A stretch of DNA of 64,000 nt from Lachnospiraceae bacterium (GCA_910574885.1 CAJTDD010000004.1:1-64000), one strand, 5' to 3'; positions 32,801 through 41,589 are shown, counted from the stretch's first letter. Notes: a model not told the origin generated them from the letters alone. Made by a program: numbers and translations.

Positions 32801-34794
32801 TGGGCGTAGTACACAATGCCCGCAAGCACAAAATATGCGTTTCCAAGATAAATCCCGTTCCCCCACAACTTGTATTCGGCGCTGTCGGAATGCGGGTCTT
32901 TCAGCCACTTGATGATCTGCCTGTCGGTCTTCGGCTTTTTGGAAGTCCCCATGGCCTTCCGGTGGGTCTCAAAGACCTCCCGCCAGAACGCCAGCTCACC
33001 TTCTGCGGGTTCCTCCGTCCCAAGCCCGGCACACCACCAGTCCGGGAAGCCCTGCAGTCTCGCGCATTCCGTGGGTGTCAGCCTCCGCACGATGTAGTCC
33101 GGTTCTTCCTCCACATCATTGACTACGGGAGGATCCTTATAGTCAGTAGCCATCCGTGTGTTCGCCAGTTCCTTCTCCGCTTTCGTGAAAAAAGATGCCC
33201 TGCTGGCGCAGTAGGCCGGCTGTGCCACAGCATGGCGGTCTGCCGCAGTAAGGGAAAAAGAAACATCCCCGCCTATGCCGCTGCCCTGCGGCCCGTTCCC
33301 ATCATCCCGTCCGATCATGGACCCCTGAAGGACAAAAGTCTGCATCTGCATATTCCGGGCCGCCATCAATGCCCCGGACTTCCCGCGCAGGTCGATGACC
33401 TCGTCCCTCTGGTTGATGTGGAACGCCGACATCCCCTCCGGCTCCACCACGGCAATCCCTCCCTGGCTGCAGCCGGGATTCCCGCCATTGGCATCCAGCG
33501 TCCGGGAGGTTTCCGCCTCGTAGAAACCGCTGCGCGGGTTACCGGACAGCATGGCATGGCTGTCCTTGGAGCATATGCCAAATGCCTGTACCGGATGCTC
33601 CCTGCCGGACGGCACGAACACCGTCTGGTCATTATTACAGGAGAGCGTAGCCGATTTATCTTCCTGTATCAAAATGCCTTTGCCGCCGCCTTCACAGCCA
33701 GAGCGGATCTTCAGCGTCCTGGGGATGCCCGGCTCCGCCACGAACGGCTGGTTGTTCCCGCCCATGCCATAGGTGGCGCTGACCGTAGGTGAAGTTTCCA
33801 GCGGCCCCGTGTATCGTGTGTCCTGGGAGTGGTTCTCAAACATTGCCGCCGCAGGCCCTGTCCCGGCATGGAACATGGGTGGGGCTTCCTCCCTATAGCT
33901 GGCATCCGGTGCCTGTGCGGAATATTCCTCGCAGAAACCTGCTGATTCCGATGGATGCTTTTTATCCATTACGCACGGCGGGTGGTGCGCCTCCGCCCGC
34001 AGGGTGCAGGCCGCATCTTCCATCACATCCATCCTCTGCCCGCCCTGGTCGCAGAGACAGGTCACTCCCCGGACGCCGCCTGCCGCTCCAGAGCCCTTTT
34101 CAATATGGCGGGCAGTTCCTTGCCACGCACGGAAGCCCTCCGCAGAATACCCTGACACGCCCTCGGACTCAAATAGTATTTTTCCGGCACACCTGCCTGC
34201 AAGATCTGCGACAAGGTAGATGCGTTTCCTACGCTGGGGGACTCCCCAAAATTGGGCATCGAGGACGCGCCACGCGAGGGAAAACCCGTCTCCCACGATA
34301 TTCCCCGCGTTTGCCCATCTCCCCCTTGGAGGCATAGGAACAGGAACCTCCCCGCCTTTGACGGAGCATACTGCTTCGAGGACTGCCCTGAAATCTTTCC
34401 CTTTGTTGGACGAGAAGGCTCCGGGGACGTTCTCCCACACGATAAACCTTGGATATCTTCCATCTGTCGCACACCTCATTTCCTTTATGATCCTTATTGC
34501 CTGGTAGAACAGGCAGGACTGCTTCCCGTCCAGTCCGGCCCTCTTGCCCGCCACCGACATGTCGGTGCAGGGCGAACCGAACGTGACGATATCCACCGGG
34601 TCAGCCTCCGCTCCGTCTACCAGGGAAATATCACCCAGATGTTTTACAAAAGGCAGCCGTTTCGTGGTCACGCGGATAGGGAACGGCTCAATTTCCGAAG
34701 CCCATAAGGGCGTGATTCCCGCCAGAAGCCCGGCGAGCGGGAATCCCCCGCTGCCATCGAACAGGCTCCCCAATGTCAAATTTACTTTACCCAT
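32779..34794 (-). CDS. Phage C5-cytosine DNA methyltransferase with long repeat-bearing insert
   Basis: 671 residues, much longer than the usual 330-420. Motif I is LGSLFDGSGGFPLAG, the catalytic cysteine is in FGSPCTDMS (about residue 76), ENVPGAF is at 121-127, and QRRKRIYLV lies near 187. The C-terminal motif pair is LTPTECARLQGFPDWW and GNGIYLGNA. Between about residues 215 and 590 lies a long insert with several imperfect copies of a unit of the form T-L/V-x-A followed by N, Q and a beta strand (SRTLDANGGN, SATLSCNNDQ, SPTVSATYGM, SFSLTAADRH). This may be a multi-specific target-recognition region. It probably protects phage DNA from host restriction. Confidence 0.85.
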   Translation of the reverse strand: MGKVNLTLGSLFDGSGGFPLAGLLAGITPLWASEIEPFPIRVTTKRLPFVKHLGDISLVDGAEADPVDIVTFGSPCTDMSVAGKRAGLDGKQSCLFYQAIRIIKEMRCATDGRYPRFIVWENVPGAFSSNKGKDFRAVLEAVCSVKGGEVPVPMPPRGRWANAGNIVGDGFSLAWRVLDAQFWGVPQRRKRIYLVADLAGRCAGKILFESEGVSGYSAEGFRAWQGTARHIEKGSGAAGGVRGVTCLCDQGGQRMDVMEDAACTLRAEAHHPPCVMDKKHPSESAGFCEEYSAQAPDASYREEAPPMFHAGTGPAAAMFENHSQDTRYTGPLETSPTVSATYGMGGNNQPFVAEPGIPRTLKIRSGCEGGGKGILIQEDKSATLSCNNDQTVFVPSGREHPVQAFGICSKDSHAMLSGNPRSGFYEAETSRTLDANGGNPGCSQGGIAVVEPEGMSAFHINQRDEVIDLRGKSGALMAARNMQMQTFVLQGSMIGRDDGNGPQGSGIGGDVSFSLTAADRHAVAQPAYCASRASFFTKAEKELANTRMATDYKDPPVVNDVEEEPDYIVRRLTPTECARLQGFPDWWCAGLGTEEPAEGELAFWREVFETHRKAMGTSKKPKTDRQIIKWLKDPHSDSAEYKLWGNGIYLGNAYFVLAGIVYYAQFPDFLL

Positions 34795-35602
34795 CCTCCG
34801 TCTCCAGCCTCCTTTTCAGGGCAGAAAAAAACGCCCTGCTTCTGAGGGGCTTCCCGGCTTTCTGCCATTCGTCCTCAAAATCAAAGCGTTTTTCAAGTTC
34901 TTCCACGGAATAATCGGCACGGAACTTCCTCCATGTCCGCCTGTCCCATTCTTTTAGTTGCCCCCATAATGCGGGGTGGTTATGGTATAGCTGCCGCAGC
35001 TCCGGCAATGACTGCAGCGGGCAGCACCAGCACGATACCCGCCTGAACTGCCCGTACAGCCCGTCCCAGTCATACCCACGCTCATAGCAGTACCGCAGGC
35101 AGTCCGCCTCCGTCATGCCCCACTCCACAAGCGGATGCACATGGTCCGGATTCCTGTTCCTCTCCCGCTCCAATCGGTATTGCTCATCCGCAGCTATCCC
35201 GATATGCTCCCTTATATGGTACCGCCCGCGCAGCTCCCGGAAGAACTTCTCCCGCGGCATATCCTTCAGCCGGGTCGTACACCACCGCTGCCTCGGCCCC
35301 GGCCACCCATACCCAAGGCTCCCTGCACCATACCTCCTGACAATTGGCGAATCCGGACCGCGCCGGACCGGGGCATCAAACATCAGGTACTCATAGGGAT
35401 GCTCTGCTCTTATGCGTGTAATCTGCCTGCCGGTATCCTTTTCCAGCCTGTCCAGGTGGGCATACATGGCTGGGAACTCAAGCCCGGTGTCACAGAACAG
35501 GATACAGTCAATTTGCATCCCCCTGTCCATCATCCCAAGGAGCATGGCAGTCGAATCCTTGCCGCCGGACAGCGCCACCACGCAGTATTCCGGCTTATCC
35601 AT
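34787..35602 (-). CDS. PAPS reductase-like PP-loop protein
   Basis: 271 residues. The ATP-pyrophosphatase PP-loop SGGKDS is at residues 12-17, with CDTGLEFPAMYAHLD and WCTTRLKDMP following, as in phosphoadenylylsulfate reductase and DndC-type proteins. A CWCCPLQ cluster around residue 190 could bind metal or iron-sulfur. No sulfur-transfer partner genes (DndB/D/E) are near. It overlaps both neighbours by eight bases, between two DNA methyltransferase genes, so a link to DNA modification is likely. The substrate is unknown. Confidence 0.75.
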   Translation of the reverse strand: MDKPEYCVVALSGGKDSTAMLLGMMDRGMQIDCILFCDTGLEFPAMYAHLDRLEKDTGRQITRIRAEHPYEYLMFDAPVRRGPDSPIVRRYGAGSLGYGWPGPRQRWCTTRLKDMPREKFFRELRGRYHIREHIGIAADEQYRLERERNRNPDHVHPLVEWGMTEADCLRYCYERGYDWDGLYGQFRRVSCWCCPLQSLPELRQLYHNHPALWGQLKEWDRRTWRKFRADYSVEELEKRFDFEDEWQKAGKPLRSRAFFSALKRRLETEDG

Positions 35603-36851
35603 CCGCCTCCACCTCCTTCACAAGCGCAGAGTACGCAATCTTCTCCCCTCCCCGCTCCACAAACACATTTTCCGAATCCCCGGCATCCTCCACATACCTC
35701 CTCAGGATGACGGACGCATACTTTTCATCCAACTCCATCATGTAGCAGATGCGGTTCGTCCGCTCACATGCCATCATCGTGGAGCCGCTGCCACCAAAGG
35801 TGTCTAGCACAATGGCGTTCTCCTGAGAGGAATTGCGGATGGGGTAGCCGAGCAGATCCAGCGGCTTCGAGGTCGGGTGGTTCTTGTTCCGCTTCGGCTT
35901 GTCGTAGTTCCAGATGGTTGTCTGCTTCCGGTCGGAATACCACGGATGCTTGCCGTTCTTCAGAAAGCCGTAAAGAATCGGTTCATGCTGCCACTGGTAG
36001 TCCGAGCGCCCAAGCACCAGCGAATTCTTCACCCAGATGCACACCCCGGCAAGATGGAACCCCGCATCCACAAATGCCCTGCGGAAATTCAGGCCCTCCG
36101 TGTCCGCATGGAACACATACGCCGCGCCGCCATTCTCCAGGTGTGCCGCCATCTGCAAAAATGAATTGTGCAGAAAAGTGTAGAATTCATCCCCCTTCAT
36201 GCTGTCGTTCTGGATGGTCAGCCCGCCGGAACTTTTGAAGGATACCCCATAGGGCGGATCCGTCACGATTAGGTTTGCTTTCTTCCCGTCCATGAGCGCC
36301 GCCACGTCCTCCGCGCTGGTGGCATCGCCGCACATCAGCCTGTGCCTGCCCACCGTCCAGATGTCTCCCCGCTCCACGAACGCCGCCTTTTCCAGCGCTG
36401 CGGAAAGGTCAAAGCCATCATCTTTCACATCTTTATCCCCTTCTCCTGCAAAAAGGTCGGCAATCTCATCCTCTCCGAAACCTGTCAGGGACACATCGAA
36501 ATCCGCGCCCTGCAGAGATTCAATCTCGATGCGGAGCAGCTCCTCATCCCACCCCGCGTCAAGAGCCATGCGGTTATCCGCAAGGATGTAGGCTTTCTTC
36601 TGCGCCTCCGTCAGGAAGTCTGCGAACACGCACGGAACTTCCGTAATCCCTTCTTCTTTTGCCGCGGCAATCCGTCCATGCCCCGCGATGACATTGAAAT
36701 CCCGGTCGATAATGACCGGGTTGATGAAGCCGAACTCCCGCAGGGACGAGCGGAGCTTTGTGATCTGCTCCGGCGAATGCGTCCGCGCGTTATTCACATA
36801 AGGTACAAGCCTGCCAACAGGGACAAGCTGCATATCAGTCGTGGTCTTCAT
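35595..36851 (-). CDS. ParB-like nuclease/clamp domain fused to N4/N6 DNA methyltransferase
   Basis: 418 residues from the ATG at 36851, five bases after GGAGG. The N-terminal ParB/Srx domain (residues 8-95) has VNNARTHSPEQI and VIAGHGRIAAAKE. The methyltransferase domain has TDPPYG (about 197-202) and, later, DTFGGSGSTMMACE, the order of beta-class N4/N6 methylases. Such fusions are frequent in phages near terminase genes. Probably protects or marks phage DNA. The start is in the operon running into the PAPS-reductase-like gene, with eight bases of overlap. Confidence 0.9.
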   Translation of the reverse strand: MKTTTDMQLVPVGRLVPYVNNARTHSPEQITKLRSSLREFGFINPVIIDRDFNVIAGHGRIAAAKEEGITEVPCVFADFLTEAQKKAYILADNRMALDAGWDEELLRIEIESLQGADFDVSLTGFGEDEIADLFAGEGDKDVKDDGFDLSAALEKAAFVERGDIWTVGRHRLMCGDATSAEDVAALMDGKKANLIVTDPPYGVSFKSSGGLTIQNDSMKGDEFYTFLHNSFLQMAAHLENGGAAYVFHADTEGLNFRRAFVDAGFHLAGVCIWVKNSLVLGRSDYQWQHEPILYGFLKNGKHPWYSDRKQTTIWNYDKPKRNKNHPTSKPLDLLGYPIRNSSQENAIVLDTFGGSGSTMMACERTNRICYMMELDEKYASVILRRYVEDAGDSENVFVERGGEKIAYSALVKEVEADG

Positions 36852-36930
36852 TTCCACCTCCAAAAAATTGCATGAAAAAACCGCCCAACATCTCTGCTGG
36901 ACGGCATTGGTTTAACAGCCACATCCTTAT

Positions 36931-37602
36931 TTATTTTTCATCTTCATAAAAACCATGTTTCTGGCATATCTCGTGGACAGCCATAGCAAAAATGGCTCTC
37001 GAATGAATATCCGGATTATGGTTCTTATTTTTCTTCTTGATGTATAAGTCCCGCATCTCGACATCCCACAAGCCGTTTTCCTTGATCCAGTCAATCTTTT
37101 CCGGCAGCATATAATATCCGTCCGGCTGTTCACACCATGTGTAGTTCCCATGCTGCTTGTCAAAGTGGATATATTCCTGGCACTCATATCCTTCATCATC
37201 AATGTAATTATTCACGATTGCAAAATCACAGCTATGGAGGATGCGGGATTCTCTCCTGTTTTTCATCTTGATCGTCAATACGCGCGTGGAATCCTCCGGG
37301 TAATCATATCCGTATTTCACACAGGCAGCTCCTATCGCTTTCTGGAGCATATTCTTTAGCTGCTTCGGCTTGTATATCTCATCATCATCGTTGACCTCGA
37401 TATTAAAATCAAAGTCATAACCCACATTCGATTTGCTGTCATAAGTGATCATGTTCCTTTTGTAACTGCCTACAACGTCAAACCTGAATGTAAACTTGGG
37501 CCTTAATAAGTCCTGCGCCTCCCTGAGAATAGCCAGGATGTCTTTATAGGCTTCCTGCACCTTTGGGTCATGTTTGGAAATGTAATGAAAATCATGCTGC
37601 AT
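36931..37602 (-). CDS. Nucleotidyltransferase-fold protein
   Basis: 223 residues from the ATG at 37602, nine bases after AAGGAG. The pol-beta nucleotidyltransferase pattern is visible: VVGSYKRN (GS at 45-46), GYDFDFNIEV (two acidic residues at 63 and 65) and the third aspartate in HSCDFAIV (about 126). The spacing between GS and DxD is close to that of OAS/CD-NTase-like enzymes. The gene is more AT-rich than its neighbours and stands alone with spacers on both sides. No effector gene typical of CBASS lies beside it. The product, target and role are unknown. Confidence 0.65.
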   Translation of the reverse strand: MQHDFHYISKHDPKVQEAYKDILAILREAQDLLRPKFTFRFDVVGSYKRNMITYDSKSNVGYDFDFNIEVNDDDEIYKPKQLKNMLQKAIGAACVKYGYDYPEDSTRVLTIKMKNRRESRILHSCDFAIVNNYIDDEGYECQEYIHFDKQHGNYTWCEQPDGYYMLPEKIDWIKENGLWDVEMRDLYIKKKNKNHNPDIHSRAIFAMAVHEICQKHGFYEDEK

Positions 37603-37744
37603 AGTTTTGTTCTCCTTCTCATTTATTCCCAGTCCTCCCACCCATTTAGCAAAAATTTTCTAAATCATTACAGTATAACACTTGCAGATGAAGAATCAAG
37701 AGCTTTACAAAAAAATCTCACATGACCACCCATTTTAAACATCC

Positions 37745-38287
37745 TTATATGCCTTTCCTGGCTCGAAGCAGCCGCTCCATCACATCATCCTGGGGTGTGT
37801 TCCCCTGGAATTCCACCGAGCAGTTCTCCTTTACAATCTGGTAGATCTGCATCCAGCAATAGTTACTCTGCTTCATATAAGACTGACTCATACCAACATA
37901 TGGAGAGGCAATGGCTGCTCCTGTCGTCGGATGACGCGCCAAAAATCCCGTGGCTGACACGATTTCCTCGCTTTGTATCCACCGGGACACGCTCATGGCA
38001 TACTGCTCCACCATCTGCACGGTGACCAGCTTTTCACAGCCCCTCGCTTTCAGCCATGCATAGGTTTCGTTGTACACTTCCTCCGCCACCAGTTCCCGCC
38101 CGCTTTTCTGCGGGGATTTGAGGAAATCCTTCACGGGCGGCACATCCACACCCTCCAGCTCGGCAGGCTCCAGCATGACCGCCGCCGATTTCCCCTCACT
38201 GATCTTCTCCGTGAGCGCCTTGGGCTTCCGCCCCGCCCCCGGCCTTGCGCCGCCGCGCCCGCTGCCGTCCTTTGCCACCGTTTTCAC
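37745..38287 (-). CDS. Small terminase subunit (P27 type)
   Basis: 180 residues. A glycine/arginine-rich N-terminus (GRGGARPGAGRKPK) is followed by the P27 helical core (ELVAEEVYNETYAWLKARG, then VEQYAMSVSRWIQSEE and SYMKQSNYCWMQIYQIV). It binds the packaging site and recruits the large subunit. In most relatives it lies next to the HNH gene on one side and the large terminase on the other. Here 7.8 kb separate it from the large subunit. Confidence 0.85.
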   Translation of the reverse strand: MKTVAKDGSGRGGARPGAGRKPKALTEKISEGKSAAVMLEPAELEGVDVPPVKDFLKSPQKSGRELVAEEVYNETYAWLKARGCEKLVTVQMVEQYAMSVSRWIQSEEIVSATGFLARHPTTGAAIASPYVGMSQSYMKQSNYCWMQIYQIVKENCSVEFQGNTPQDDVMERLLRARKGI

Positions 38288-38477
38288 CCCGTTCCTTTGA
38301 TTATTTTTGAAAAAATGCTGCGGAAATCAAACGCCACAGCACCTTAAAAGCCTTTATTCTGCGGAAAATCAGGGCAGGGCAATCCCCCGTTTGATTTCCG
38401 GTTTTTATGCGTAACACCCCACGCCCGTTCCCCGGTACACAGGCTGTAGAGATTCTGACCGCCCCTCCCCATCGGTA

Positions 38478-38507
38478 TTGACTCAAATCATCCACCCATG
38501 ATATAAT
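38478..38507 (+). promoter_or_regulatory. Strong plus-strand sigma-70 promoter
   Basis: TTGACT, 18 bases, then an extended -10 TGATATAAT. It is close to consensus and faces right, opposite to the packaging operon. Between 38288 and 38477 nothing else is seen. Confidence 0.75.
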
Positions 38508-38513
38508 CCTTAT

Positions 38514-38740
38514 GTCCCAGTGGTAAGTCTTGACGAGCGGAGAAGCCTGTGGAGGGGTAGTGGCAGTTCATGGGACATTTGCCACTATTTCTGAAGGAGG
38601 TGTTGCCAATAGCAGCAGATATCGCTACAGTAGTTTCATTTGTTTCATTCTTAGGTATGAAACTGTTAGCTACTCCTCTTCTCTCCGAATGGCTTACCCG
38701 CCTGAAAATATTTGTCACGGTTTACCGTGGCTTTTTATTT
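38514..38740 (+). ncRNA. Putative structured transcript (about 225 nt)
   Basis: The unit is bounded by the promoter at 38478-38507 and the terminator at 38714-38740. The 5' half can fold: ATGTCCCA (38512-38519) pairs with TGGGACAT (38571-38578), or alternatively AGTGGCA with TGCCACT around 38560-38588. A strong ribosome-like GAAGGAGGTG lies at about 38592, and a hydrophobic open frame (ATG at 38570) follows, but no frame closes before the terminator. It is thus either a non-coding RNA or a leader with an unusual small membrane peptide. It ends antisense to the last codons of the HNH gene. Confidence 0.5.
38714..38740 (+). terminator. Rho-independent terminator of the plus-strand transcript
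   Basis: CACGG-TTTA-CCGTG hairpin, extended by a G-T and a G-C pair, followed by CTTTTTATTT. It has no T-run on the minus strand, so it serves the plus strand. Confidence 0.75.
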
Positions 38741-39084
38741 GTACACCACCTATCCCCGCGCAATGCATGGAGTTTTGCATGGCACGTCCGGCACAATGAC
38801 AAAAGGTTATCCTCATCGTGAGTGCCACCCTCCGCCAGTGGGAGCTTATGATGTACCTCCTCCACTGGACGCAGCAATCCCTTCTTCTGGCACTCCTCAC
38901 AGAATGGGTGCTTGGCGGCGTAGCGGTTACGGATATGTTCCCATTTCCTTCCATATTTACGGCGTACACGGTCATACTTTTCGTAGCGTCGGTTCTCCTG
39001 CTTTTCATGCTCCTCACAAAAACGCCCCTCGGTCAGCTTCGGGCATCCGGGAAAGGAACACGGCCTCTTTGGTTTCCTTGGCAT
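38722..39084 (-). CDS. HNH endonuclease (packaging-associated)
   Basis: 120 residues from the ATG at 39084, with GGAGGTGG upstream; the frame to 39237 is longer than needed. Zinc cysteines appear in CSFPGCPKLTEGRFCEEH. The HNH core follows with CEECQKKGLL, EEVHHKLPLAEGGTHDEDNL and SLCRTCHAKLH. Phage HNH proteins next to terminase genes assist cos cleavage and packaging. Its end overlaps the terminator of the plus-strand transcript. Confidence 0.9.
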   Translation of the reverse strand: MPRKPKRPCSFPGCPKLTEGRFCEEHEKQENRRYEKYDRVRRKYGRKWEHIRNRYAAKHPFCEECQKKGLLRPVEEVHHKLPLAEGGTHDEDNLLSLCRTCHAKLHALRGDRWCTNKKPR

Positions 39085-39223
39085 CGTCTCCACCTCCCTT
39101 GCGGCAGAAAGCCTCCTCAGGATTCCGATTCTCCCGCGAAGGCCCTCTTGACATTTTTTCATGCTATCAGCATACCACGCCCGGTAAGGAAAAGCATCCA
39201 CGATATTACTCACACCGGCCGCA

Positions 39224-39682
39224 TCATGCTTTCCCATACAGCAGCGTCACCAGCCTGCCCAGGGCGCGGTTCTTTTTATTGTACGCCGAGGAACGCTCAA
39301 TGCCGAAGCGGTCGCAGATGCTGTACACGGCGCTGGTCTGGCTTTCCGAATCCGAATAAAAGGTTTCCAGCACATACCTCTCATCTTCAGAAAGCTCCTC
39401 CCATGCCGGAAGGAACCACACCATATATTCCGCCGCCTGGCGGTAACGCTCTTTCAGGATGTCGATTTCCTCAATCCCCTTAACCATCCTGTCCTCCATG
39501 GCATTGGGATTGTGGGTATGGGGCATCCCGTCAGGCGGCTGGCTGCTGATGCCGCCCATCTTCTCATATGCCGCCTTAATCTCATCATCCGTATGTTCGA
39601 TGATGAATCTCATATTGCTGTAATCCTTCAGCGCGTCCACAGCCGCCGACCGCTTGTCAAGGTATTTCCAGATAATGCTCAT
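39224..39682 (-). CDS. ArpU/sigma-region-4-like late regulator
   Basis: 152 residues. It is helical with an N-terminal MSIIWKYLDKRSAAVDALKDYSNM, the typical start of small phage regulators of this kind. A C-terminal sigma-region-4-like helix-turn-helix follows (LETFYSDSESQTSAVYSICDRFGIERSSAYNKKNRAL). In related phages this gene lies at the border between early and late genes and is thought to switch on late transcription. It fits the same place here. A candidate to act on the six promoter-like repeats. Confidence 0.7.
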   Translation of the reverse strand: MSIIWKYLDKRSAAVDALKDYSNMRFIIEHTDDEIKAAYEKMGGISSQPPDGMPHTHNPNAMEDRMVKGIEEIDILKERYRQAAEYMVWFLPAWEELSEDERYVLETFYSDSESQTSAVYSICDRFGIERSSAYNKKNRALGRLVTLLYGKA

Positions 39683-39757
39683 AAGCCATGCCTCCAGTCA
39701 AAATATATTTGCTTCCCACGGATTTTCATGGATTGACTTTGATTTACCTGGATTGGC

Positions 39758-41122
39758 CTATCTATTCAGATGCACTTTCACCGCCTCTATGAGTGCCGCC
39801 TGCGAAGTGTCCTTAGACCGCAATGCCTCCATAATCTGTTCATCAACCGTTCCCCTGGTGATGATGTGCTGGATGACCACCGTCCCGGATGTCTGCCCCT
39901 GCCTCCAGAGACGTGCCACCGTCTGCTGGTACAGTTCCAGCGACCAGGTAAGCCCAAACCACACCATCGCAGAACCGCCGCCCTGCAAGTTCAGGCCATG
40001 CCCCGCAGAGGCAGGATGCACCAAGGCGACCGGGAGTTCCCCGGCATTCCACTTCCTGATGCTGGCATCCGTATCCAGCTTTTCATGTTCCACGCCAAGG
40101 CTTGAAAGCCTCTCCGCAATCCGGCTGTAGTCGTGCTTGTACCAGTAAACCACCATGAGCGGCTTCCCGCAGGCGGACTCGATGATGTCCTCCAATGCAT
40201 CCAGCTTCCGGCCATGGATCTGGACAGCCTCTCCGTTATCAGAATACACCGCACCATTCGCCATCTGGGACAGCTTGCTGGAAAGGGATGCCGCATTTGC
40301 GGCTGTAATCTCTTCTTCTGTTTTCCCGACAACCAGGTTCTCCTTCATGGCATCGTAAATCCCCTGCTCCTCCGCATCCATGTACACGGGGTATTCCGAC
40401 ACTATCAGTTCCGGCATCTCCAGGTAATCCGCCGCTTTCATGGAGATGGTTATATCCGAGATCCTGGCATATATCTTCTCCTCCGCACCCGGCAGCAACT
40501 TGTAGGAGTACACGACGGGACCGTTCATCCTGTCCGGCTTGAAATAATCCAGGCGGTACTGCCCGATGAACCTCCCAAGCCTTTTCCCCATGTCCAGCAC
40601 CTTGAATTCCGCAAACAGATCCATGAGCCCGTTGCTGCTGGGAGTCCCCGTAAGCCCCACCACCCTCCTGGCCAGCGGGCGCACCTTCATGAACGACTTG
40701 AACCGCTTCGACTGCCAGGACTTGAAACTGGACAGTTCATCGACCACCACCATGTCGAATCCGAACGGGATGCCGCTGCTTTCCACCAGCCAGGTGAGGT
40801 TCTCCCTGTTAATGATATAAATGTCTACATCTGCTTTTAACGCTTTCTTCCTCTGGGCGGGCGTCCCCACAACGACGGAATACTGCAGTCCGCTAAGCTG
40901 CTCCCACTTCTCAATCTCTGCCGGCCATGTATTCTTGGCAACCCGCAGGGGAGCGATAATCAATACCCTGCTTACCTCGAATTCCTCATACATCAATCTA
41001 TAGATTGCCATCAACGTGAGGCTCGTCTTTCCCATCCCCATATCCAGCAGGATTGCCGCCACGGGGTTACGGATTATGAAATCTATCGCATACTGCTGGT
41101 ACTTATGTGGACTGTATCTCAT
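39758..41122 (-). CDS. SNF2/DEAD-type phage helicase
   Basis: 454 residues from the ATG at 41122, with GGAGGG upstream; the longer frame overlaps the nuclease gene. Walker A is in LLDMGMGKTS (about residues 25-34), the DEAD-like box is VVVDELSSFK, motif III is LTGTPSSN, and the C-terminal lobe has AGHGLNLQGGGS and QTVARLWRQGQ. It is the helicase of the phage replication module. The start overlaps the VRR-NUC gene by 20 bases. Confidence 0.9.
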   Translation of the reverse strand: MRYSPHKYQQYAIDFIIRNPVAAILLDMGMGKTSLTLMAIYRLMYEEFEVSRVLIIAPLRVAKNTWPAEIEKWEQLSGLQYSVVVGTPAQRKKALKADVDIYIINRENLTWLVESSGIPFGFDMVVVDELSSFKSWQSKRFKSFMKVRPLARRVVGLTGTPSSNGLMDLFAEFKVLDMGKRLGRFIGQYRLDYFKPDRMNGPVVYSYKLLPGAEEKIYARISDITISMKAADYLEMPELIVSEYPVYMDAEEQGIYDAMKENLVVGKTEEEITAANAASLSSKLSQMANGAVYSDNGEAVQIHGRKLDALEDIIESACGKPLMVVYWYKHDYSRIAERLSSLGVEHEKLDTDASIRKWNAGELPVALVHPASAGHGLNLQGGGSAMVWFGLTWSLELYQQTVARLWRQGQTSGTVVIQHIITRGTVDEQIMEALRSKDTSQAALIEAVKVHLNR

Positions 41123-41384
41123 CAATGATCCCTCCAATCTGCGCCGGGTCGTCCAGGACATACACCCGGAACCCCAGCCGCTGTAATAATGCGTGGCGGG
41201 AAGCCTGGAGGGGACGGGGCTTCTCCCCCAGAGCCTTGGCCTCCACAAAGCCGGACTTCCCACCCGGCAGCAAGGCAATCCGGTCGGGCATCCCGTCAAA
41301 TCCCGGCGACACCCACTTAGGGCATATGCCGCCGCGCTTCTTCACCTCCGCAACAAACTTCCTCTCGATGTCTTTTTCACGCAT
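41103..41384 (-). CDS. VRR-NUC domain nuclease
   Basis: 93 residues, start ATG at 41384. Compact PD-(D/E)XK nuclease of the VRR-NUC family: EKDIERKFVAEVKKRGG, GMPDRIALLPGGKSGFVEAKA with the catalytic D, E and K, and LQRLGFRVYVLDD. Phage members resolve branched DNA such as Holliday junctions. It is coupled to the helicase downstream. Confidence 0.9.
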   Translation of the reverse strand: MREKDIERKFVAEVKKRGGICPKWVSPGFDGMPDRIALLPGGKSGFVEAKALGEKPRPLQASRHALLQRLGFRVYVLDDPAQIGGIIDEIQST

Positions 41385-41456
41385 CGCAAACCTCCGTCAA
41401 ATCGATAAAGCGTGACGCTCATGAACCTCCCTGCATAAACTTTCCTATAAGGCTTT

Positions 41457-41483
41457 TTTACTAATATTTTTCTATATAGTAAA
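41457..41483. repeat. Inverted repeat in AT-rich spacer
   Basis: TTTACTA / TAGTAAA with a 13-base AT-rich centre, between the primase-helicase gene and the VRR-NUC gene. It could be an operator. Nothing else is seen in 41385-41589 except short TTTCCTA/TAGGAAA partial repeats. Confidence 0.35.
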
Positions 41484-41589
41484 CTTTTAGGAAAAGAGTA
41501 TCTAAACTGTCACAAATGGCTTAAATGCAGGATTCGTGTATGTCGTGGAAGTCTTATGCACTGTACGCAAAAGACCTCCACACACTGCA

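Noticed and set aside
34787-36851. Dnd phosphorothioation system
   Set aside because: Only a DndC-like PP-loop protein is present; DndA, DndB, DndD and DndE homologues are not seen, so a full Dnd pathway cannot be claimed.
38488-38718. Minus-strand 76-codon frame between HNH and small terminase genes
   Set aside because: No ribosome site or recognisable family; it is the complement of the promoter-driven plus-strand transcript.
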